Part shown: one piece after another, positions 26,817 to 36,758 of the stretch | How positions within the stretch are numbered: the first letter of the stretch is position 1 | Layout of the letters: each line of letters opens with the position of its first letter | From: Chloroflexota bacterium | GTDB lineage: Bacteria; Chloroflexota; Dehalococcoidia; Lucifugimonadales; Lucifugimonadaceae | Assembly (NCBI GenBank): GCA_002714425.1 | Contig: PAXI01000002.1 | Location: 37,224 to 101,223, forward strand | DNA: 64,000 nucleotides | Direction: 5' to 3' | Program-made: the position numbers and the translations under genes | The notes under the pieces: generated by a model | The model's input: only the letters and a program-made list of their open reading frames with translations | Databases searched by the model: none | Told to the model about the DNA's origin: nothing

Positions 26817-28010
26817 ATGATTTTTGAAAATATAAAAAGTGCACCAAAAGACCCAATACTTGGATTAACTTCTGAATTTAATAATGACAATAATAAAAAG
26901 AAAGTTAATTTATCCGTGGGTGTATATCAAGATAATAATGGAGTAACTCCAACTTTCGAATCTGTATTAAATGCGGAAAAAATTTTACTTGATAAAAACT
27001 ATTCAAAGTCATATAAACCAATTGATGGAGATCAAGAATTTTTATCTGAATCTATAAAATTAGTTTTGGGAGATTCAATATACAATAATAATTTATCCTT
27101 TGGATTAAATACTCCTGGAGGGACTGGAGCACTAAAATTAGTCTCAGAGTTTTTGGTGAAATTTTCTCCAAAATCGTCAGTTTGGTTTAGTAATCCAACT
27201 TGGGCAAATCATAGACCTATTTTTGAATCATCAGGCTTCTCAACAAAAGAATATAAATACCTAAATTTTGAAAAAAACAATGTAGATTTTCCTAGTATGA
27301 TTTCATCAATAAATAATATACCAGATGGAGATATTATTGTTATACATGGATGTTGCCATAATCCAACAGGAGCAGACTTAAGCTCTGATGAATGGACTGA
27401 ATTATCTAAAATTATAAATAAAAAAAATATTATTACAATATGTGACTTCGCATATCAGGGCTTAGGCTCTGGTATAGATGAAGATGCTGAGGGTATTAGA
27501 ATACTTTCTAAAAATTTAGACGATTTGTTTATATGTTCGAGTTATTCAAAAAATTTTGGTTTATATAGCGAACGAGTAGGATGCCTTATTTATACAAACA
27601 GCAGGAATAGAAATACAGATAATCTACTTAGCCAGCTTAAGAAAACAGCAAGAACAATATACTCTAATCCTCCTGCCCATGGATCGGATATAGTTAGAGA
27701 AATATTACAAGATGATAATCTAAGAGTTATGTGGGAATCAGAGTTAAAAATACTTAGAGAAAGAATTCAGACTATGCGCATATCATTAGATTCAAATTTA
27801 AAAGAACTTAAATGTAGTAAAGATTTTTCATATATTGTTAATCAAAAAGGAATGTTTAGTTTTACAGGCCTAAGTGAGAAAGATGTTGAAAAATTAAAAA
27901 AAGATTACTCTATATATATAGTTAATTCAGGGAGAGTTAATATTGCTGGTATAACCACGAATAATGTACATTACATAGCAGAAAGTATTAACAAAGTTAC
28001 AAGTTACTAA
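26817..28010 (+). CDS. Aspartate/aromatic aminotransferase, class I
   Basis: A PLP enzyme of aminotransferase subfamily I-alpha (AspC/TyrB-like). The N-terminal substrate loop KVNLSVGVYQDNNG, WFSNPTWANHRPIFESSGF, HGCCHNPTGADLS, CDFAYQGLGSG and the PLP lysine Lys245 in SYSKNFGLYSERVG are all present. At 397 residues it is complete. Members with this N-terminus transaminate aspartate and aromatic 2-keto acids; placement after tyrS and aroH suggests the last step of Phe/Tyr synthesis. It starts 5 bases after tyrS and overlaps the convergent DUF1015 gene by 4 bases. Confidence 0.9.
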   Translation: MIFENIKSAPKDPILGLTSEFNNDNNKKKVNLSVGVYQDNNGVTPTFESVLNAEKILLDKNYSKSYKPIDGDQEFLSESIKLVLGDSIYNNNLSFGLNTPGGTGALKLVSEFLVKFSPKSSVWFSNPTWANHRPIFESSGFSTKEYKYLNFEKNNVDFPSMISSINNIPDGDIIVIHGCCHNPTGADLSSDEWTELSKIINKKNIITICDFAYQGLGSGIDEDAEGIRILSKNLDDLFICSSYSKNFGLYSERVGCLIYTNSRNRNTDNLLSQLKKTARTIYSNPPAHGSDIVREILQDDNLRVMWESELKILRERIQTMRISLDSNLKELKCSKDFSYIVNQKGMFSFTGLSEKDVEKLKKDYSIYIVNSGRVNIAGITTNNVHYIAESINKVTSY

Positions 28011-29290
28011 ACCTTAAGGTTTTGCAATACTGAACCTGCAGGAGGCTTAGGAAAAAAGTTCGTTGCTTTTGCAGGCAACCTCCATCCATTGGAAACAATT
28101 TCTGAAAATTCTGATAATGGTAAAGGCCTCATAAAGAACACCATATCTACACGATCTTTTTCTATATAATCACTAATCATTTTTGAATCACTTATAGGTA
28201 GTACAATTTTCTCTTCTCTATCAGATTTAAAAGATTTAGAAAAAATTAATTCATGAAGTTTATAGTATTCTGAATTTTCAAGCACGTTGCCATCAAGTGT
28301 AATTTGATTATCTTTTGCAATACCTAATGATCTTGTTTCCGAATTATAGAAACCAAAAACAATTTCTTTGTTTTTTCTAACATCTAAAGTTTTTATAAAA
28401 TTATCTATAAAAATCTTATCTATTTTATTAGGCATTTCGTGATTTGTAACTGTAAAATGCTTTTGAATGCAGGTTTTAATATTATTGTATTCTTTCTTGG
28501 TTAGGTTGTTTAAAACTCTATGGTACCCTCTAGTTATAAGTCCAGGTTCATCATATGACACCATCATCATCATCCTATAATTAGAAGATTTAATTGATTT
28601 TTCATTTATAGAATTATCTTTATTTCTATAGATTATTGAAGCCTCATACCTATGATGCCCATCAGCAATAAAAAGTTGAGATTTAGACATTTTTTTTTGG
28701 ATTATTGATATAGTTCCTGGATCTGTAATTTTCCAAATACTCAATTTTGGCATATCTGGAGGTGAAAAAACACTAGTAGGATCACCTCCAGAAATTGTTC
28801 TTATCAATTTTCCTACACTAAAAAATTTATCATCCTTGTATATAACTAACAAGGGACTAAAGTTTGATCTTGACTCAGACATGAGTTGAGCTCTATCCTC
28901 TACCCATTCTAATCTTGTTTTCTCATGTGGTAAAATTATTTTTTTACGATACTCTTCTATTTTTACGTTTGAAATAAAGCCTCTTCTGACTTGTTTGACT
29001 CCTCTATACTCAAACTCTTCCTTCGTAACATATATTGCAGGATCAGAATCATACTTAAGTATGCCATTATTTATCCAATCATTCAGTGTATTTGCTGCAT
29101 TTTTATAATGGTCGATGTCTTGGTTTCTTCTAGCTAGTTCTAATCTTACAATATTGTAATCTGATCTTTCGTGCAAACTTTTTTGTAGATCAGGAGTAAT
29201 AGCATCAAAAGGAGGACAAATGTTTAAACTATTGTCTCCAGCAAATTTCGGATCATATCTAAGTCCCTTAAAAGGTTGAATGTCTACCAT
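28007..29290 (-). CDS. DUF1015 family protein
   Basis: A conserved bacterial protein of unknown function, 427 residues and soluble. Diagnostic stretches are PFKGLRYDPKF, NICPPFDAITPD, YNIVRLELAR, LPHEKTR and the histidine-rich FIADGHHRYEASIIYR, possibly a metal or nucleotide site. In other genomes the family is often found near serine biosynthesis genes; here it lies alone on the minus strand between the aminotransferase and ligA. No enzymatic function should be assumed. Confidence 0.88.
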   Translation of the reverse strand: MVDIQPFKGLRYDPKFAGDNSLNICPPFDAITPDLQKSLHERSDYNIVRLELARRNQDIDHYKNAANTLNDWINNGILKYDSDPAIYVTKEEFEYRGVKQVRRGFISNVKIEEYRKKIILPHEKTRLEWVEDRAQLMSESRSNFSPLLVIYKDDKFFSVGKLIRTISGGDPTSVFSPPDMPKLSIWKITDPGTISIIQKKMSKSQLFIADGHHRYEASIIYRNKDNSINEKSIKSSNYRMMMMVSYDEPGLITRGYHRVLNNLTKKEYNNIKTCIQKHFTVTNHEMPNKIDKIFIDNFIKTLDVRKNKEIVFGFYNSETRSLGIAKDNQITLDGNVLENSEYYKLHELIFSKSFKSDREEKIVLPISDSKMISDYIEKDRVDMVFFMRPLPLSEFSEIVSNGWRLPAKATNFFPKPPAGSVLQNLKV

Positions 29291-29349
29291 AATGATAAAA
29301 TATAAATAAATTAAGTTTTAATCTATAATATCTATGATAAATGATGTAA

Positions 29350-32018
<2,669 letters not shown>

Positions 32019-32020
32019 TT

Positions 32021-33274
32021 TTATATTTTTTCCCAACCAGTATACTTAACTAATTCTTCTGGAATTATAATTGACCCATCTTTCTGTAAACCATTTTCTA
32101 GCACCGCAATCCATATTCTAGGTAAAGCTAAACCCGATCCATTAAGTGTATGTGGAAAATTAGTCGAACTGTTCTGAGAACTCTTAAACCTTGTGTTATT
32201 TCTTCTTGTTTGAAAATCTAAACAGTTAGAAACAGAACTTACTTCTAGCCACTCACCTGTTCCTTTTGACCAAACTTCAATGTCGTATGTTTTTGCTGAT
32301 TGAAAACCAATATCACCCGTAGACAACTTCAAAACTCTATATATTAACCCTAACCTTTTACACAAATCAACCACTTCTTCTAGCATTTCCTCATGTGCAA
32401 TAATAGAATCTGCAGGTTCAACAAACCTAAATATTTCAACTTTTTCAAATTGATGAACCCTCTTTATACCTCTAACATCTCTTCCTGCGGCCGTATGCTC
32501 TTTTCTAAAACTTGAAGTTTTTGCAACATATTTTATTGGTAACTCTCCAGGTTTAATAATTTGACCTTGATTCATCCCATTTAATGCCACTTCTGCAGTT
32601 GGAATAAGCCACAAATCAGTCTCTGAGTCCATATATAAATTTTCCTTAAATTTAGGTAAATTTCCTGAACCAATCATAGTTTCTTCCTTAACTAAAAAAG
32701 GAGGATCTATCTCTTCATATTGATTTTCATTAGTATGTACATCTAGCATCCAATCGCCTAGCGCTCTATGTAATTTGGCGCCCTTACCTCTCAATACATA
32801 AAACCTACTTCCAGAAATTCTTGCACTAGATTCGATGTCCAATATGTTTAGGTTTTTACCAATATCCCAATGAGGATTATTATGAGTTATTTGTTCTGTT
32901 TCAGAGGTATAAATTATCTCATTTGCACTATCATCCAAACCTATAGGGACATCATCTAATGGAATATTGGGAATTGTGAGTAAAGTGTTTTCAAGATCAA
33001 AATTAATTTTTGAAAGTTCAGATTCATAAGATTTTATCTCTTCACCCAAAACACGCATATCGATAATCTCTTGTTGGTTAGGAGGTCGCTTTGAATCACC
33101 TATATTTTTACTGACTATATTTTTTTTATTGCGAAGATTATCTACTAAAGTAATTATCTCTTTTCTTCTAGTTTCAAGAGATATTATTTCATCCAATGGA
33201 GGTTTTTCTCCCCTATTTTTTAATGACTTTTCAACATATGCTTTTTGGCTTAATATTTTTTCAATAGAAATCAT
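32021..33274 (-). CDS. serS: Seryl-tRNA synthetase
   Basis: A class II synthetase charging tRNA-Ser (a cognate tRNA-Ser gene lies at 39646-39735). The N-terminal long coiled-coil arm (about residues 25-105) binds the tRNA variable arm. The catalytic core shows LYLIPTAEV-like WLIPTAEVALNGM, FRKEHTAAGRDVRGIKRVHQFEKVEIF (motif 2) and NGSGLALPRIWIAVLEN (motif 3). At 417 residues it is complete. It follows lysS by 16 bases, likely in one transcript. Confidence 0.96.
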   Translation of the reverse strand: MISIEKILSQKAYVEKSLKNRGEKPPLDEIISLETRRKEIITLVDNLRNKKNIVSKNIGDSKRPPNQQEIIDMRVLGEEIKSYESELSKINFDLENTLLTIPNIPLDDVPIGLDDSANEIIYTSETEQITHNNPHWDIGKNLNILDIESSARISGSRFYVLRGKGAKLHRALGDWMLDVHTNENQYEEIDPPFLVKEETMIGSGNLPKFKENLYMDSETDLWLIPTAEVALNGMNQGQIIKPGELPIKYVAKTSSFRKEHTAAGRDVRGIKRVHQFEKVEIFRFVEPADSIIAHEEMLEEVVDLCKRLGLIYRVLKLSTGDIGFQSAKTYDIEVWSKGTGEWLEVSSVSNCLDFQTRRNNTRFKSSQNSSTNFPHTLNGSGLALPRIWIAVLENGLQKDGSIIIPEELVKYTGWEKI

Positions 33275-33290
33275 AATGTACTCTTAATTA

Positions 33291-34811
33291 TTATTGCTTC
33301 CTCATAGCAGGAAAAAGCAGAATCTCTCTTATAGAAGATTCCCCAGACAAAAGCATTGTCAATCTGTCAACACCTAACCCAAGACCTCCAGTTGGAGGCA
33401 TCCCATGCTCAATTGCAACTAAAAAATCTTCATCTAAGCGATCAGCTTCAAGATCACCTTGTATGGCTCTCATTTTTTCTTGATCTTCAAATCTTTTTCT
33501 TTGATCAATAGGATCATTTAGTTCACTAAATGCATTAGCTAATTCAGAGCCCATAACAAAAGCCTCAAATCTTTCAACTACATTCTCAGAACCAGGTTTT
33601 TTCTTTGCTAAAGGAGACATTTCAAGAGGATAATCTACGAGAAAATGAGGTTGGATTAAATCAGGCTCTATAGATGAAGATATGACCTTGTCAAGTAATC
33701 TACCCCATGTAGCATTTTCATCTACATGAATTTTTAATTCTTTCATTTTTTGAACTAATAAATTTCTTTCATTAATTTCAAGAAAATCAATACCTACCTT
33801 ATCAATAAGAGTTTTGCGCAAATCAAGCCTTTTCCATGGCGGGGTAAGATCTATATCTGGAATATTTTCTTCTTTCGATTTGATTATCATAGAACCATTA
33901 ATTTTTTTGGCTATAAAACTTACCATGTTTTCAACCAATTCCATGACATCGTTATAGTCAGAATATGCCTCATAAGATTCTATAGTTGTAAATTCTGGAT
34001 TGTGGTTATGATCTATACCTTCATTTCTAAAAAGTCTTCCAATTTCAAAAACTTTTTCTATTCCACCTACAATTAGTTTCTTTAGATATAGCTCTGTAGC
34101 TATTCTAAGATATAATTTTTCACTTAATTGATTATGATAAGTTTCGAATGGAGTTGCTTGAGCGCCAGCAGCAACTGGAACAAGTATAGGTGTTTCAACT
34201 TCTATGAAACCCTTTTCATACATAAACTCGCGCATATACCTAACAACATTGGATCTTAATCTTGCGTTTTTCATAGCTTGAGGATTAGAAATCAAATCTA
34301 AATATTTTTGCCTAAATCTTACCTCATGATCACTCAAACCTCCCCACTTATCAGGTAGCGGCCTAATAGATTTTGTTAATATAGATAATTCTTGACAATC
34401 AATACTAATCTGACCTCTTCTAGTCTTAAATACTGATCCGTTTACTCCTATAATATCTCCAATATCAACATAATCCAATAGAGAATAATTTTCCTTCATT
34501 TGATCTTTTTTAGAAAAAATTTGTATAACTCCATCTATATCTTTTATGTCTATAAAACACACACTACCCATATCACGCTTTGACATCACTCTGCCAGAAA
34601 GAGAAATTTTAGACTCAATTAATTTACTTTCTTTTCCTTCTTTTTCCATTTTTGAATATAAATTAATAGCTTGTTCTGTAGTATGAGTCCTGCAAAATCT
34701 AGGTGGATAAGGGTCCACACCTAATGATTTCAAAGAATCAATTTTTTTGATCCTATCATCAATTAACTTTTGTTCACCAAATAGATTTTTTTCATTATTA
34801 GAAGATGACAT
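33291..34811 (-). CDS. lysS: Lysyl-tRNA synthetase, class II
   Basis: Charges tRNA-Lys. The N-terminal OB-fold anticodon domain (KISLSGRVMSKRDMGSVCFIDIKD) is followed by the class II core with FIEVETPILVPVAAGAQATPFETYHN, FEIGRLFRNEGIDHNHNPEFTTIESYEAY (motif 2) and GMPPTGGLGLGVDRLTMLLSG (motif 3). At 506 residues it is normal. It is the first gene of a lysS-serS pair transcribed from the 256-base AT-rich gap shared with rsmD. Confidence 0.96.
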   Translation of the reverse strand: MSSSNNEKNLFGEQKLIDDRIKKIDSLKSLGVDPYPPRFCRTHTTEQAINLYSKMEKEGKESKLIESKISLSGRVMSKRDMGSVCFIDIKDIDGVIQIFSKKDQMKENYSLLDYVDIGDIIGVNGSVFKTRRGQISIDCQELSILTKSIRPLPDKWGGLSDHEVRFRQKYLDLISNPQAMKNARLRSNVVRYMREFMYEKGFIEVETPILVPVAAGAQATPFETYHNQLSEKLYLRIATELYLKKLIVGGIEKVFEIGRLFRNEGIDHNHNPEFTTIESYEAYSDYNDVMELVENMVSFIAKKINGSMIIKSKEENIPDIDLTPPWKRLDLRKTLIDKVGIDFLEINERNLLVQKMKELKIHVDENATWGRLLDKVISSSIEPDLIQPHFLVDYPLEMSPLAKKKPGSENVVERFEAFVMGSELANAFSELNDPIDQRKRFEDQEKMRAIQGDLEADRLDEDFLVAIEHGMPPTGGLGLGVDRLTMLLSGESSIREILLFPAMRKQ

Positions 34812-35067
34812 AATTTTTCCTACATAAAATACTCATTAAATAATAACAATTTAAATTTTTTATTACATGAATAAATATACACAATTATTTATATCATTAG
34901 TAATTTTTTTTATTTTTTTATTTTTTTTTCAAATATAAAATCTTAATATATACGAAAAAAACACGAAAACCGGTAATAAACAGATATGTTAAGTTTTCTC
35001 TAATTTAATCAATAATTTTTATATAGTATAAATTTACATACTAAATCAATCTAATAAATTTAATTAA
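34812..35067. other. AT-rich divergent intergenic region (lysS / rsmD)
   Basis: A 256-base gap between divergent genes, dominated by runs of T and A (34905-34940 is almost pure T). It must hold promoters for both directions; TATAGTATAAAT near 35024-35035 is a plausible -10 region for rsmD. I see no GC-containing hairpin, no coding frame and no repeat with clear arms. Confidence 0.5.
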
Positions 35068-35610
35068 ATGAAATATAGTTTTAATCAGTTGCAATCTCCG
35101 TTTCGACCGACCACTTCAAAGGTTATTTCAGCAATATTTTCTATGCTTGGACCTAATGGACCGAAAGATATGATTATTTTAGATGCCTATGCAGGTGAAG
35201 GCTCAGTAGGAGTAGAAGCAGCAAAAAGAGGGGCGAAAAAAAGTATTTTCATCGAGCAAAACAATAAAAGATGCAATGAAATTAGAAAAAAATTAGAAAA
35301 ATTAAATCTATCTATGAATAGCCAAATAATTCGAGGAACTACTTTGAAATCAATAAAAAAAATTCCTGAAAAAGTTAATATGATTTTTGCTGACCCTCCC
35401 TATAAATTAAATGAGTTCGAAGATTTTTTTTATGAAATTAATACGAATAAAATATTGAGAAAAAATGCAATAATTTTTATTGAACATTCTAAAAAAAATA
35501 TTCTACCCGAAAATTTTGAAAACTCCCATTTTGCCCTTCATAAGTTGAAATTATATGGTGATACAGCTATATCAATTTATAAACAAAACTTGAATGGAGC
35601 AATTGATTGA
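35068..35610 (+). CDS. rsmD: 16S rRNA (guanine-N2)-methyltransferase RsmD, short N-terminus
   Basis: Methylates G966 of 16S rRNA using S-adenosylmethionine. FRPTTSKVISAIFSML matches the RPTTDRVREALFN region, ILDAYAGEGSVGVEAAKRGA is the SAM-binding motif I, and FADPPYK is the catalytic (D/N)PPY motif. The protein begins only 12 residues before the RPTT block and so lacks the usual GG-x-x-RG-R-x-L N-terminal stretch; a TAA lies in frame directly upstream (35065-35067). At 180 residues it is slightly short. It overlaps coaD by 4 bases, a common neighbour pair. Confidence 0.88.
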   Translation: MKYSFNQLQSPFRPTTSKVISAIFSMLGPNGPKDMIILDAYAGEGSVGVEAAKRGAKKSIFIEQNNKRCNEIRKKLEKLNLSMNSQIIRGTTLKSIKKIPEKVNMIFADPPYKLNEFEDFFYEINTNKILRKNAIIFIEHSKKNILPENFENSHFALHKLKLYGDTAISIYKQNLNGAID

Positions 35611-36083
35611 GAAAAGCACTTTATCCTGGTACTTTTGACCCAATAACAAATGGTCATTTAGATATTATTGAGCGAGCTTCTAAAATTGTTGATCACTTAA
35701 TTGTTGGCGTTGTGGAAAAATCGACTAAAAAAACAATATTTAACGCAGATGAACGTAGTAATTATGTTATTCAAGCTACAAAAGCATTAAGTAATGTCAG
35801 CGTTATAAGATACTCGGGACTAACAGTGGATATAGCAAAAAATAATAATGCAGATATTATCATAAGAGGGTTGAGAATCACAAGTGACTATGAGTACGAA
35901 TCAGAGATGGCATTAGTTAATATGACACTGGATAAAAATATTGAAACCCTTTGTTTATTTAGTTCATTAAATTATCAAATATTAAGCTCATCAAGAGTAA
36001 AAGAAATTGGAGCATTAGGAGGAGATATATCTAAAATGATACCCGAAATAATAATTAAACCTTTATTAGAAAAAATAAATTAG
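35607..36083 (+). CDS. coaD: Phosphopantetheine adenylyltransferase CoaD
   Basis: The fourth step of coenzyme A synthesis, making dephospho-CoA from 4'-phosphopantetheine and ATP. ALYPGTFDPITNGHLDIIERA carries the TxGH-like nucleotidyltransferase motif, IIRGLRITSDYEYE binds substrate, and SSSRVKEIGALGGD corresponds to the ISSTxVRE motif. At 158 residues it is normal. It begins with TTG in a 4-base overlap with rsmD. Confidence 0.95.
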   Translation: MRKALYPGTFDPITNGHLDIIERASKIVDHLIVGVVEKSTKKTIFNADERSNYVIQATKALSNVSVIRYSGLTVDIAKNNNADIIIRGLRITSDYEYESEMALVNMTLDKNIETLCLFSSLNYQILSSSRVKEIGALGGDISKMIPEIIIKPLLEKIN

Positions 36084-36095
36084 AATGGAGTTTTT

Positions 36096-36689
36096 ATGAA
36101 TATTCTAGAAAAAATTGACGAATTAAAAAATTTAGTCCAAGGAAATAAAATTCCTGCCACAGGTAGATCAATGATAAATGTGGAAAATTTTATCGAACAA
36201 ATTGATGAAATTAAATCACTCATACCATCTGAGGTTAGCGCATCTGAAGGAATAATAAGGCAAAAAGAAGCAATTATTAAACAAGCAGAAGATGAAGCAG
36301 AAAGAATTAGAGGATATGCTGACGAAGAAGCTGTTAAGATTAATGATAATGCATCAAATAAAGCTGAATCATTAATTCAAAATGCAAAAGACGAAGCTTA
36401 TAAAATGATTACTAATACTGAAATTGTAACTGCTTCCAAAAATGCTGCACAAGAAATTGAAGATAAAGCTAATAAAGAGGCAGAATCAATAATAGAACAA
36501 GGAAAAAATGAAGCAAATAATATTATAAATGATGCTGAAAAAATGTCAGGTGATAGAAGAAAAGGTGCAGATAATTATGCAAGAGAAGTATTATTTAGCC
36601 TAGAAGAAAAAATTGCTGACACTCTTGGTCAAGTAAGAGGTGGTATAGATATACTTGATGTAAGAAAAGAAACAAGCGTAGCAGACTAA
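36096..36689 (+). CDS. Coiled-coil protein, V-type ATPase subunit H/F0 b-like
   Basis: A 197-residue soluble protein, Glu/Lys/Ala/Asn-rich with no membrane segment. Residues about 55-165 form a continuous helical, coiled-coil-like stretch of repeated E-A-E-x-I-x-x-x-A units (EDEAERIRGYADEEA, NKEAESIIEQGKNEA). Such proteins are often labelled ATP synthase subunit B-like by similarity of composition, but no ATPase genes are near. The N-terminal part (DELKNLVQGNKIPATGRSMINVENFIEQIDEIKSLIP) looks like a small conserved domain. TGGAG precedes the ATG at good spacing. It sits between coaD and polA; a DivIVA-like or scaffold role is only a guess. Confidence 0.7.
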   Translation: MNILEKIDELKNLVQGNKIPATGRSMINVENFIEQIDEIKSLIPSEVSASEGIIRQKEAIIKQAEDEAERIRGYADEEAVKINDNASNKAESLIQNAKDEAYKMITNTEIVTASKNAAQEIEDKANKEAESIIEQGKNEANNIINDAEKMSGDRRKGADNYAREVLFSLEEKIADTLGQVRGGIDILDVRKETSVAD

Positions 36690-36758
36690 TTTATATAGAT
36701 TTATTCCTAAATCTCAATTTATAATTATCCATAATACTAGAAAGTATTTTGTAGTTTT

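Noticed and set aside
34880..35067. T-rich stretch upstream of rsmD as a replication origin
   Set aside because: No DnaA-box cluster, dnaA/dnaN or parAB genes are present; long T runs are common in AT-rich promoters.
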